The notes under the pieces were generated by a model. It was not told where the DNA came from. It ran no database searches and worked only from the letters and a program-made list of their open reading frames with translations. Shown here one piece after another: positions 40,985 through 48,044 of a stretch of 64,000 nucleotides of DNA; positions within the stretch are counted from its first letter, which is position 1; every line of letters starts with the position of its first letter. A program made the position numbers and the translations under genes. The stretch spans positions 1,612,001 to 1,676,000 of the forward strand of contig NZ_CP012914.1 of NCBI RefSeq assembly GCF_001315015.1, read 5' to 3'. The DNA is from Azospirillum brasilense (lineage in GTDB: Bacteria; Pseudomonadota; Alphaproteobacteria; Azospirillales; Azospirillaceae).

Positions 40985-42148
40985 ATGCCGATCGATTTTC
41001 CGAACGAACTTCCGCCAGCGTTTCCCGCCCGCCCGCTGTTTCTCGGCAGCGAGATCTACCGGGGCTCCAGCTACGGCGCGAAGCACCCGCTGGCCATCCC
41101 GCGGGTGTCCACCGCCATCGACCTCAGCCGTGCCATGGGTTGGCTGCCCGATGCGGTCTACCGCGACAGCCCGCTGGCGACACCGGAGGAGCTTGCCCGC
41201 TTCCACGCCCCGGACTACATCGCCGCCCTGCACCGGGCCGAGTCCGACCAGCGCGTGGATGCCGCGACGGGAGAGCGCTTCAACCTCGGCCGGCTGGAAA
41301 ATCCCGTCTTTCCGGAGATGTACCGCCGCCCCGCCATCAGCACCGGTGCCGCCATCCTGGCCGGGCGCCTGCTGGCGGAGGTGCCCGCCGGCATCGTCTA
41401 CAGCCCGGCGAGCGGCACCCACCACGCCCGCGCGGGACGGGCCAGCGGTTTCTGCTACCTCAACGCCCCGGTGCTGGGCATCCTGGCCCTGCTCGATTCC
41501 GGGATCGAACGGGTGCTCTACGTGGACCTCGACGCCCACCATGGTGACGGGGTAGAGGACGCCTTTGCCGACGACGACCGTGTGCTGACGCTGTCGGTCC
41601 ATGAGGATGGACGTTGGCCCTTCACCGGCAAAGCGGGGGATCGGCCCGGCGCGCTGGCCGTCAACCTGCCGGTCCCGCCGGAGTTCAACGACACGGAGAT
41701 GGACTACCTTCTGGAGACGGTGATCCTGCCTGTGGGCCGGGCGTTCCGTCCCCAGGCGCTGGTCATCCAGACCGGGGCCGACGCGCTCGCCGAAGACCCG
41801 CTGAGCCGGTTGGAGCTGTCGAACGGCGTGCTGTGGCGGGCGGTGGGGGCGTTGATGGGGCTGGCGCCGCGCCTGATGGTGGTCGGAGGCGGCGGCTACA
41901 ACCCCTGGTCCGTCGGGCGCTGCTGGGCCGGGATCTGGGCGGTGCTGAACGGCATTGACCCGGCGGTGCCGCCGACGCCGCAGGCGGAGAGCGTGCTGCG
42001 TGCGCTGTCCTGGTCGCGCGCAGCCGGACGCAACCCGCCGGAGCATTGGTTCACCACTCTTGCCGACGCGTCGCGTCCCGGCCCGCTGCGCGACGAGGTG
42101 CGTCGCGTTGCCGCTGCGGCAATCACGAAGATGGTCCGCACTGGATAA
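40985..42148 (+). CDS. Histone deacetylase-family amidohydrolase
   Basis: A 387-residue class I/II-like arginase-fold deacetylase of the AcuC group. The active site shows the twin histidines in GTHHARAGRASGFCYLN, the metal ligands Asp and His in YVDLDAHHGDG, and GADALAEDPLSRL. The GGGGYN motif holds the transition-state Tyr. The bacterial substrates are acetylated proteins, polyamines or acetylated small molecules. The target is unknown. It has no acetoin or propionate genes beside it, so the AcuC name is not transferred. Confidence 0.9.
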   Translation: MPIDFPNELPPAFPARPLFLGSEIYRGSSYGAKHPLAIPRVSTAIDLSRAMGWLPDAVYRDSPLATPEELARFHAPDYIAALHRAESDQRVDAATGERFNLGRLENPVFPEMYRRPAISTGAAILAGRLLAEVPAGIVYSPASGTHHARAGRASGFCYLNAPVLGILALLDSGIERVLYVDLDAHHGDGVEDAFADDDRVLTLSVHEDGRWPFTGKAGDRPGALAVNLPVPPEFNDTEMDYLLETVILPVGRAFRPQALVIQTGADALAEDPLSRLELSNGVLWRAVGALMGLAPRLMVVGGGGYNPWSVGRCWAGIWAVLNGIDPAVPPTPQAESVLRALSWSRAAGRNPPEHWFTTLADASRPGPLRDEVRRVAAAAITKMVRTG

Positions 42149-42298
42149 TCTTTGGAAAGTTTTTCATTCGCGTAAGTCACGCAGTTGACGTATTGGGACG
42201 AATCGGAGAGCCTGTTTCGCGCGACCCGCGCTTTCCGCAGGCCATTCCGATGATTCACGCCATGCCGGAAGCCGGAGAGGGAGAGGGGCAGGCCGCCG

Positions 42299-42856
42299 AT
42301 GTCCAACACCACCTTGCTCCTGCTGACCATCGCCGCGATGATGCTGGCCGCAGTGCCGGTCGCAATGATGCTGAAGCGTTTCCTGCCCGACTTTCTTCAT
42401 CGTTCCGCAGGCATCGACCAGCTTGAGAACCGCATCTACGTCCTGCATTCGGAGATTCACGAGCTTCAGGACCGGCTGAACGGCAAGGTGCAGCGGCGCA
42501 ACCAAACGTCCGCCGAGAAGCACCGCGCCGAAACCGAAAACCGCAAGATGGAGCGGGCAATCGCGGAAATCGCCCTCCAACCGCCCGTGTTCGTGCACGA
42601 GGTGGGCGATCCCCAGGCCGGCCTGTCGAAGTTCCTGGTGAATGTCGCCCAGGAGAAGGCCTCTTCCGGTGGCGACAAGTCCCAGGTCAACCCGATCTGG
42701 CGCTGTGCCAACGTGGCGGAGGTTTGGGCGTCCAACGCGGAGGAGGCCAAGCAGCTCGTCGAGGTGGCGTTCCCCTTCAAGATGGGCTTCACCAAGGCGT
42801 TCCAGAAGACGCAAGGTCGACTCATCCCCGCCCGAATCAAGGCGCCGGCATCATGA
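42299..42856 (+). CDS. Membrane-anchored coiled-coil protein, unknown
   Basis: A 185-residue protein that I do not recognise. Residues 4-24 form one transmembrane helix, residues about 38-90 are a charged coiled coil (Glu/Arg/Gln-rich), and the remaining segment is globular and Ala/Val-rich. The stretch PIWRCANVAEVWASNAEEAKQ looks conserved in character. It overlaps the next gene by 4 bp (ATGA), and that gene has the same layout, so the two probably form a complex. The 150-bp upstream gap likely holds their promoter. Confidence 0.75.
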   Translation: MSNTTLLLLTIAAMMLAAVPVAMMLKRFLPDFLHRSAGIDQLENRIYVLHSEIHELQDRLNGKVQRRNQTSAEKHRAETENRKMERAIAEIALQPPVFVHEVGDPQAGLSKFLVNVAQEKASSGGDKSQVNPIWRCANVAEVWASNAEEAKQLVEVAFPFKMGFTKAFQKTQGRLIPARIKAPAS

Positions 42857-43407
42857 TGATCAACTTTCTCATCATTCTGGGGATCATCGCCATCGGGGCG
42901 TGGCTGGGCAATGTGCTGCTCGCGGTCGATTCGCAGGTCGCGCAGAGCCGCAGCCGGATGCGCGCCGCCAAGGACACCATCGGTAAGCTGGAAGCAACGA
43001 TCCGGCGGCTTCAGCACGAGGAGGAGCACGTCGTCAAGGAGATCGAGGAATGCATGGCCGACACGGTCGAGGCGCGCCGCAAGCAGTCGGACATCCAGCG
43101 GCGTCTGTCCGAGGCGCAGACCAAACAGCGGCCCCAACTCCTGATTCTGACCGACCGGCGCAATCCGAACGACAAGGAATGGCTGGTGACGGTCGTCAAC
43201 ACCCAGATCGGCGAGATCGATGCCCTGCACCCGCTGGCCGTCGAATGGGCGCGCGGGCGCGACTATCTGGTCTGGGCCGAGAGCGACCGGGAAGCCGGGG
43301 AGCGCGCCATCCGCCGCTTCAGCGCCCGCCCCGGCTACCAGATCAAGCAGGTCAAACCCTTGACCAAGGACATCTACACCACCGCCACCGACCGGACGGC
43401 GGCGTAA
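42853..43407 (+). CDS. Membrane-anchored coiled-coil protein, unknown partner
   Basis: A 184-residue protein with an N-terminal membrane helix (about residues 3-22), a coiled coil (about 30-95) and a soluble C-terminal domain with LLILTDRRNPNDKEWLVTVV. I do not recognise a family. Its order of helix, coil and globular domain mirrors the upstream gene, and translation is coupled through an ATGA overlap. The topology suggests a short membrane anchor with a cytoplasmic or periplasmic rod, but the side of the membrane cannot be told. Confidence 0.75.
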   Translation: MMINFLIILGIIAIGAWLGNVLLAVDSQVAQSRSRMRAAKDTIGKLEATIRRLQHEEEHVVKEIEECMADTVEARRKQSDIQRRLSEAQTKQRPQLLILTDRRNPNDKEWLVTVVNTQIGEIDALHPLAVEWARGRDYLVWAESDREAGERAIRRFSARPGYQIKQVKPLTKDIYTTATDRTAA

Positions 43408-43506
43408 CGCCGCCGAGGGAATGGGTCTGGAGAGACGCCGCTGGACAGGCGCCCGCCGCAGCGGCATCGTCCAAGCTCTTGAACGTCAAGGGATGGGTTG
43501 GTCGCG

Positions 43507-43989
43507 ATGATCGGACGGGCTGTGCGTGGCCTCATGGGTGCGCTTCTGATGGGGGCCGCGATTCTGCTGTCGGCCCTGCCGGCGACGGCGCTGGAGAGCT
43601 TCGCGCGCTCCTCCCTGACCGTCGAGACGGCGAGCGGCGGCAAATACCGCTTCGATGTGGAACTGGCGGAAACCCCGGCGCAGCAGGCGCAGGGGCTGAT
43701 GTTCCGTGAGACGATGGCCGCCGACGCCGGCATGCTGTTTACCTACGACCGCCCGCAGCCGGCCAGCTTCTGGATGAAGAACACGCTGATCCCGCTCGAC
43801 ATGATCTTCATCGGTGCCGACGGCCGCATCGTGAACATCCACGCCAACGCCGTGCCGCGGTCGCTGGACGCGGTGAACTCCGCCGGTCCGGTGAAGGGCA
43901 TTTTGGAAATCAACGGCGGCATGAGTGCCCGTCTGGGCATCCGTCCGGGCGACCGCGTGGTGCATTCGGCCTTCGGCACCGCGAAGTGA
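43507..43989 (+). CDS. Secreted DUF192-family protein
   Basis: A 160-residue protein with a signal peptide (about residues 1-28, ending ATALE). The body is the DUF192 fold, with QQAQGLMFRETMAADAGMLF, SFWMKNTLIPLDMIFIG and LEINGGMSARLGIRPGD. The family is small, secreted and of unknown function. One characterised archaeal member has a beta-barrel with a conserved pocket. An in-frame TTG at 43498 would add three residues. The preceding ATG is weakly supported by a ribosome site. Confidence 0.88.
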   Translation: MIGRAVRGLMGALLMGAAILLSALPATALESFARSSLTVETASGGKYRFDVELAETPAQQAQGLMFRETMAADAGMLFTYDRPQPASFWMKNTLIPLDMIFIGADGRIVNIHANAVPRSLDAVNSAGPVKGILEINGGMSARLGIRPGDRVVHSAFGTAK

Positions 43990-44002
43990 CGGCGCCGCGG
44001 CG

Positions 44003-44500
44003 CTAACGGGCCTCGTCGGGCAGCCCGAAGGCGCCCAGGACGAGCCGGGCGGCCTCCTCGGGCGGCGTGGTGCCGCCGCTCACCACGATGCAGGCACGCG
44101 GATGCAGCCATGCCCGCAAGGCACGCCGCACCCCGCCGTCGGGCGGCGGCTGGTCCTCCAGCACCGCCGCGGGCGTGCCCTGCCGCGCCAGCCGGACGGC
44201 GCCAAGGGCGACGAGTCCGGCGTCCCCTCCCACCCCGATGAGCCCGGCTGGCCGCCGCTCCGCAACGATCCGCGCAAGAGCGAGGACGGAAGTGCCGGTG
44301 TGGCGCTTGGCAAGGTCGATCTGGCCGATGCCGGGGTGCAGCGCCGCCCGCAACGGTCCACCTCCCATGGGGGCTATGACGTCGAGCCCATACCCTCGCC
44401 GCCGCAAGGCATCGGCCAGAGCCACGGCGGCGCCTCCGGCTGGGGTATCGTCCAGCCCGGACACGAAGACGGCGAGACGGGGCGGGGAGGAGATGATCAC
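44003..44500 (-). CDS. Orphan glycosyltransferase-like protein
   Basis: About 165 residues from a GTG at 44500 (IISSPPRLAVFVSGLDD). The alternating Ala/Leu-rich strands and helices with GGAAVALADALRRRGYGLDVIAP resemble the N-terminal Rossmann half of GT4-type glycosyltransferases. The nucleotide-sugar-binding C-terminal half is missing, so it is either a shortened remnant or a stand-alone domain. The longer open frame upstream overlaps the tRNA-Pro gene and cannot all be real. No other glycan gene is near. I cannot name a function. Confidence 0.5.
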   Translation of the reverse strand: MIISSPPRLAVFVSGLDDTPAGGAAVALADALRRRGYGLDVIAPMGGGPLRAALHPGIGQIDLAKRHTGTSVLALARIVAERRPAGLIGVGGDAGLVALGAVRLARQGTPAAVLEDQPPPDGGVRRALRAWLHPRACIVVSGGTTPPEEAARLVLGAFGLPDEAR

Positions 44501-44617
44501 GGACGGGAGGCCGACGCGGTCGAAAGGGGCGGCATCATACGGAAGGTCCACCCTGCGGGATAGATGCGGCAGCGTCTTGCCGTCCGCGCAGGGTTCGTGT
44601 ATTCCACTGCGCGACGT

Positions 44618-44695
44618 CGGGGCGTAGCGCAGTCTGGTCAGCGCGCCAGTTTTGGGTACTGGAGGCCCCCGGTTCGAATCCGGGCGCCCCGACCA
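44618..44695 (+). tRNA. tRNA-Pro (anticodon TGG)
   Basis: A full cloverleaf of about 78 nt. The acceptor stem pairs 44618-44624 with 44685-44691, the anticodon loop reads TTTGGGT with TGG as anticodon, and the T-arm holds GGTTCGAATCC. The CCA end is encoded (44693-44695). It sits just before the complex I subunit gene on the same strand. Confidence 0.97.
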
Positions 44696-44744
44696 ACGAA
44701 ATTCGAACGATGCACCACGCACGTATCAGAGGAGATGCCGCGTC

Positions 44745-45041
44745 ATGAAGGTCCGGATCTACCAGCCGAGCAAAGCGGCCACTCAGTCCGGGCGTGCCAA
44801 GACGCATCGTTGGTTGCTCGAGTACGAAATCGAAACCCCGCGCCGTCCGGAGCCGCTGATGGGCTGGATCAGCTCCGGCGACACGCTAAACCAGGTGCGC
44901 ATCGGTTTCGAGACGTCGGAGGAGGCGGTTGCCTTCGCCCAGCGCAAGGGCTGGGACTACACGGTCCAGGACGCGCCGGTGCGCCGCGTCCGTCCGCGCA
45001 ACTACGCCGACAACTTCCGTATGGACCGTCCGCGATTCTGA
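44745..45041 (+). CDS. ETC complex I subunit, NDUFS4-like
   Basis: A 98-residue protein of the ETC_C1_NDUFS4 family, the alphaproteobacterial form of the mitochondrial 18-kDa accessory subunit of NADH:ubiquinone oxidoreductase. Family features seen are the start MKVRIYQPSK, WLLEYE, GWISSGDT and the C-terminal NYADNFRMDRPRF. It binds at the base of the peripheral arm near NuoG/NuoE. It is separate from any nuo operon in this window and lies between two tRNA genes. Confidence 0.93.
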   Translation: MKVRIYQPSKAATQSGRAKTHRWLLEYEIETPRRPEPLMGWISSGDTLNQVRIGFETSEEAVAFAQRKGWDYTVQDAPVRRVRPRNYADNFRMDRPRF

Positions 45042-45051
45042 TCCGGACCGG

Positions 45052-45128
45052 GGCCCCATAGCTCAGTTGGATAGAGCAATCGCCTTCTAAGCGATAGGTC
45101 GCAGGTTCGAATCCTGCTGGGGTCGCCA
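45052..45128 (+). tRNA. tRNA-Arg (anticodon TCT)
   Basis: A 77-nt cloverleaf. The acceptor stem pairs 45052-45058 with 45118-45124. The anticodon stem ATCGC/GCGAT encloses the loop CTTCTAA with TCT as anticodon. The T-arm contains GGTTCGAATCC, and the CCA end is encoded at 45126-45128. It begins 10 bp after the complex I subunit stop. Confidence 0.97.
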
Positions 45129-45570
45129 CCTTCCTTTGAAACACCATATCGTCCTGATCGAAGCGCGCCGCCTGCGGTTTCCCGCCAGTGGATGGGCCTC
45201 CGATTCCCAAACGGTCAACACAGTTATCCCCATATCCTTTTTGCCGTAGGCAAAGGGATTGCGAAGCCTTTGGTTGCGGTACGACACTGACGATTTGCAG
45301 TGTATCCAATGGTTTCGCCTTGCGATGACCATGCCCAATTTGGGGGCATGACGGCAAGCTGTCGCCACTCCAACAGGCTTGAGGACTCATCCACAAAGTT
45401 ATCCACAGAAAATGGGGATAACCCGAAAGCGTCTGCGTGAGGCTGGGCTAAGGCGTTCTCATGCGCCACCGCCGTAACCATCTACCGCAAGGAACGGTCT
45501 CCGTGCCGGTGGCGTTTTACGGGGCGCTTGATCAATCCCACGCCGTTCGGCGTCAGTACGAGGTGATGTC
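45129..45570. other. Gene-free 442 bp with DnaA-box cluster
   Basis: No gene is supported. Three DnaA-box-like 9-mers cluster at 45387-45395 (TCATCCACA), 45399-45407 (a perfect TTATCCACA) and 45413-45421 (TTATCCCCA on the minus strand). A fourth, TTATCCCCA, is at 45224-45232. A short stem around the GCCGTAGGC motif near 45244 is also present. The stretch is AT-richer than its flanks. Confidence 0.6.
45387..45421. promoter_or_regulatory. Cluster of three DnaA-box-like sites
   Basis: One perfect TTATCCACA flanked by two one-mismatch 9-mers, at 12- and 14-bp centre spacing, the last in opposite orientation. DnaA boxes occur in replication origins and in DnaA titration or reactivation sites. Which applies here is unknown. 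Confidence 0.55.
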
Positions 45571-45816
45571 TTGGTGGGTTGGGTCGTCAGAACGCTTCTG
45601 CTGTGCTTCGTGGTCGGATTGGTTCTGTCCTTTCTGGACATCAATCCGGCCAGCATCCTGACCAACAGCTGGGCCACCATCCAGGACATCGCCCGGCTCG
45701 CCGCGGACATGTTCCATTGGGCGCTGCCCTATATCCTGATCGGAGCGGTGATCGTCGTTCCGCTGTCCGTCATCGGAGCGGTCATGCGCTGGACCCGCAC
45801 GCGGCACCGCCCGTAA
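45571..45816 (+). CDS. Small membrane protein (DUF6460-like)
   Basis: An 81-residue protein with two hydrophobic segments (about residues 4-24 and 50-72) around a short polar loop with FLDINPASILTNSW. It resembles the alphaproteobacterial DUF6460 family of unknown function, as I recall it. The start is TTG with an AGGTGA element 5-10 nt upstream. A GTG one codon later is possible. It is followed by the tandem small-RNA region on the opposite strand. Confidence 0.75.
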   Translation: MVGWVVRTLLLCFVVGLVLSFLDINPASILTNSWATIQDIARLAADMFHWALPYILIGAVIVVPLSVIGAVMRWTRTRHRP

Positions 45817-45841
45817 CGCAATTCCAATCTCCCCCACCCGC

Positions 45842-45877
45842 AAAAGAAAAAACCGGAGATCCAGTGGATCTCCGGTT
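45842..45877 (-). terminator. Intrinsic terminator of sRNA copy 1
   Basis: On the minus strand a 12-bp perfect stem (45866-45877 with 45851-45862, 3-nt loop) runs directly into a T-rich tract (45842-45852, broken by one C). Confidence 0.85.
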
Positions 45878-45906
45878 AAGTGAATACAGGGAGGGTTAGA
45901 GACAAG
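45842..45906 (-). ncRNA. Candidate Fnr/FixK-controlled small RNA, copy 1
   Basis: A predicted transcript of about 65 nt on the minus strand. Its first 25 nt (45882-45906) are identical to those of copy 2 and contain a CCCUCCC anti-Shine-Dalgarno motif. A perfect 12-bp stem with a 3-nt loop (45851-45877) and a T-rich run form the 3' terminator. A -10-like TTAAAC lies about 7 nt upstream of the start, and an Fnr/FixK box is centred about 41 nt upstream. No open frame explains these features. Transcription is inferred. Confidence 0.6.
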
Positions 45907-45937
45907 GACTGTTTAACTGTTCAGACGCCCTGCTTCG

Positions 45938-45951
45938 TTGATCTGTATCAA
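45938..45951 (-). promoter_or_regulatory. Fnr/FixK box upstream of sRNA copy 1
   Basis: TTGATACAGATCAA on the minus strand, a perfect match to the TTGAT-N4-ATCAA Fnr/FixK/Anr consensus. TTAAAC begins exactly 21 nt past the box, which places the start about 41.5 nt from the box centre, as in class II Fnr promoters. Confidence 0.75.
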
Positions 45952-46003
45952 TCTGCGATAATTTTATCGATCCGCTGCAACCGGACCAGCTTTGACTTTG
46001 GAC

Positions 46004-46039
46004 AAAAAAATAGCCGAGGGTTCCATTGGAACCCCCGGC
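46004..46039 (-). terminator. Intrinsic terminator of sRNA copy 2
   Basis: On the minus strand a 12-bp stem with one mismatch (46028-46039 with 46013-46024) is followed by TA and a run of seven T residues. It may also catch read-through from hisI. Confidence 0.85.
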
Positions 46040-46070
46040 ATAGGCGAATACAGGGAGGGTTAGAGACAAG
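46004..46070 (-). ncRNA. Candidate Fnr/FixK-controlled small RNA, copy 2
   Basis: A predicted transcript of about 67 nt on the minus strand. It begins with the same 25 nt as copy 1 (46046-46070) and ends in a stem (46013-46039, 12-bp arms with one mismatch, 3-nt loop) plus seven T residues (46004-46010). Upstream lie a TAGAAA -10-like element and an Fnr-like box centred about 40 nt from the start. The hairpin sequence differs from copy 1, so the repeat is confined to the 5' segment. Transcription is inferred. Confidence 0.6.
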
Positions 46071-46101
46071 AGCTTTCTACCTCTTCCCGCCCCGGGCTAC
46101 G

Positions 46102-46115
46102 TTGACATAGATCAA
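46102..46115 (-). promoter_or_regulatory. Fnr/FixK-like box upstream of sRNA copy 2
   Basis: TTGATCTATGTCAA on the minus strand, one mismatch from TTGAT-N4-ATCAA. It lies just after the hisI stop and about 40 nt from the predicted start of copy 2. Confidence 0.7.
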
Positions 46116-46148
46116 ACACTTTTCGCATTGCAGCGAAGGTTTAGCGTC

Positions 46149-46583
46149 TTACTTATGCGTGTGTCCATAGAGAACCGAAGGATCGGTTTCAACGTCTTGA
46201 ATGATGGCGAGCTTCCCATCACGCAGCGCGCGGTAGAAGCAGCTGCGCCGTCCGGTGTGGCAGGCCACGCCGTCCTGTTCCACGATCACCAGCAGGGTGT
46301 CGCCGTCGCAATCGACGCGGAAATCCTTCAGCCGCTGCATCTGGCCGGAGGTTTCGCCCTTGCGCCACAACCCCTTGCGGGACCGCGACCAATAGCAGAC
46401 GCGCCCCGTGCGCAGCGTTTCCAGCACGGCCTCGCGGTTCATCCAGGCCATCATCAGGATCTCGCCGCTTCCTTCCGCCTGGGCGATGGCCGGGACCAGC
46501 CCGTCGGCGTTGAAGGCGATGGCGGCGATCACGTCATCGAACGAGGGCTCGATCGAGGCCCCGGGCGCGGTGGCGTCCGTCAT
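46149..46583 (-). CDS. hisI: Phosphoribosyl-AMP cyclohydrolase
   Basis: A 144-residue HisI that opens the purine ring of phosphoribosyl-AMP in the third step of histidine synthesis. The metal motif CDGDTLLV-region Asp residues, VACHTGRRSCF with the cysteine and histidine ligands, and the start GLVPAIAQ are all present. It has no HisE domain, so PR-ATP pyrophosphatase must be encoded elsewhere. No other his gene is adjacent. A HisC-like gene lies 6 kb away. Small-RNA terminators lie downstream. Confidence 0.96.
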   Translation of the reverse strand: MTDATAPGASIEPSFDDVIAAIAFNADGLVPAIAQAEGSGEILMMAWMNREAVLETLRTGRVCYWSRSRKGLWRKGETSGQMQRLKDFRVDCDGDTLLVIVEQDGVACHTGRRSCFYRALRDGKLAIIQDVETDPSVLYGHTHK

Positions 46584-46625
46584 GATGTTCCATCCTCGTG
46601 TGTGTGCGCTCTTCGGGACCCGGCG

Positions 46626-47804
46626 TTACAGGGCGGCCCTCAGGCGGGTGAAGGCTCCATCCAGGTCGCGGATGAGATCGTCCACATCCTCCAGACCGGC
46701 GTGCAGGCGCAGCATGGTGCCGGGATCGGTCCAGCGGGTCGCCGTGCGAATGGCGGCGGGGCGCGCCGGCAGGATCAGGCTCTCGAACCCGCCCCAGCTG
46801 TAACCCAGCCCAAACAGCTCCAGGGAATTCAGCATGGCCGACAGGGCCGGCTTCGGCACCGCGTTCATGACGACGGAGAACAGGCCGGATGAGCGACCAA
46901 TGTCGCGCTTCCACAGCTCGTGGCCCGGGCACTCCGGGAAGGCCGGATGCAGGATGCGCGTGACCTCGGGTTGCTTCGACAGCCACTCGGCCAGGGCGAG
47001 CGCGCTTGCCTCGTGCTGCTTCAAACGGACGGACAAGGTGCGCAGGCCGCGCAGCCCCAGATAGATGTCGTCCGGGCCGGCGCAGGTGCCCGTCCGCGTG
47101 GCGGCCTTTTTCACGGCCAGCCATTGCGCCTCGTTGGCGCAGGAGATCACGCCCAGCATCGCGTCGGCGTGGCCGACGATGTACTTGGTGGCCGAGTGGA
47201 TCGACACGTCCACCCCATGCCGCAGCGGCTGGAAGAAGAGGGGGGTGGCCCAGGTGTTGTCGATCATCACCGTGGCGCCCACTGTCTTGGCCGCGGCGGC
47301 AATGGCCGGAACGTCCTGTACCTCGAAGGTCAGGGAGCCCGGCGATTCGAGGAACACCACGCTGGTGTTCGGCTTCAGCAACGCTGTGATGCCCGTGCCG
47401 ATGGTGGGATCGAAATACTCGACCTCCACGCCGTAGGGGACCAGCGTGTCGTTGGCGAATCGGCGGGTCGGACCGTAGGCGCTGTCGGTGATCAGGACAT
47501 GGTCGCCCGTCTTGGTGAAGGCGAAGAACGCCGTTGCGATGGCGTTCAGGCCCGAGCCGGTGTTGACCGCACGATAGGCGCCCTCAAGCTCCGCCACCGC
47601 CTGCTCGAAGGCCATCGTGGTCGGAGTCCCGACGCGCCCGTAGTTGATGCTGTCGAAGGGGGTGCGGTCGCTCGCCTCCAGTTCCTCCAGCGTCGGGAAG
47701 AGCACCGTCGAGCAATGGTAGACCGGCGGATTCACGATTCCGTGATTCTCGCGCGGGCTGCGCCCGGCGTGTCCGAGGATCGTATCTTTTCGTGCGTCTT
47801 TCAT
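46626..47804 (-). CDS. metC: Cystathionine beta-lyase (MetC-like)
   Basis: A 392-residue PLP-dependent Cys/Met metabolism enzyme. The PLP lysine is Lys207 in SIHSATKYIVGHADAM, and the family blocks SINYGRVGTPT and VNTGSGLNAIATAFFAF are intact. The closest match in character is MetC cystathionine beta-lyase, which makes homocysteine from cystathionine. Gamma-lyases and synthases are close relatives, so the exact reaction is inferred. The ATG at 47804 (MKDARKDT) fits the family start. It lies 42 bp upstream of hisI on the same strand. Confidence 0.88.
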   Translation of the reverse strand: MKDARKDTILGHAGRSPRENHGIVNPPVYHCSTVLFPTLEELEASDRTPFDSINYGRVGTPTTMAFEQAVAELEGAYRAVNTGSGLNAIATAFFAFTKTGDHVLITDSAYGPTRRFANDTLVPYGVEVEYFDPTIGTGITALLKPNTSVVFLESPGSLTFEVQDVPAIAAAAKTVGATVMIDNTWATPLFFQPLRHGVDVSIHSATKYIVGHADAMLGVISCANEAQWLAVKKAATRTGTCAGPDDIYLGLRGLRTLSVRLKQHEASALALAEWLSKQPEVTRILHPAFPECPGHELWKRDIGRSSGLFSVVMNAVPKPALSAMLNSLELFGLGYSWGGFESLILPARPAAIRTATRWTDPGTMLRLHAGLEDVDDLIRDLDGAFTRLRAAL

Positions 47805-48044
47805 GGGTCTTCCCGCAACAACAGTGATGGCGGTCGTATCCCGACATTCCAGGATGGACCCGGCCGCCAAAGATTCTTTTCCCTAAGCCTCTGTAAGGGA
47901 TAACCAAGCCAAATGCACGGCTTAAGGATGATTCGACAAGCCGGATGCTGTTGGTGCACTCTTGTCACACGCGCGTGTCCGCCATGCGGGACGCGCAATG
48001 CATGAACCTAAGCGTAAAAACGCAAGAACAGGGTGGAGCTTAAT

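Noticed and set aside
45882-46070. The two 25-nt repeats as a short CRISPR array
   Set aside because: There are only two copies, 164 bp apart, each in a promoter-to-terminator unit, and no cas gene is present.
45880-46110. A 76-codon plus-strand open frame through the small-RNA region
   Set aside because: It runs through two terminator hairpins and two Fnr boxes, has foreign codon use and no ribosome site.
47805-48044. Sigma-54 promoter upstream of aapJ
   Set aside because: The best match near 47950 keeps the GG but has TC in place of the GC at the -12 element, so I do not call it.
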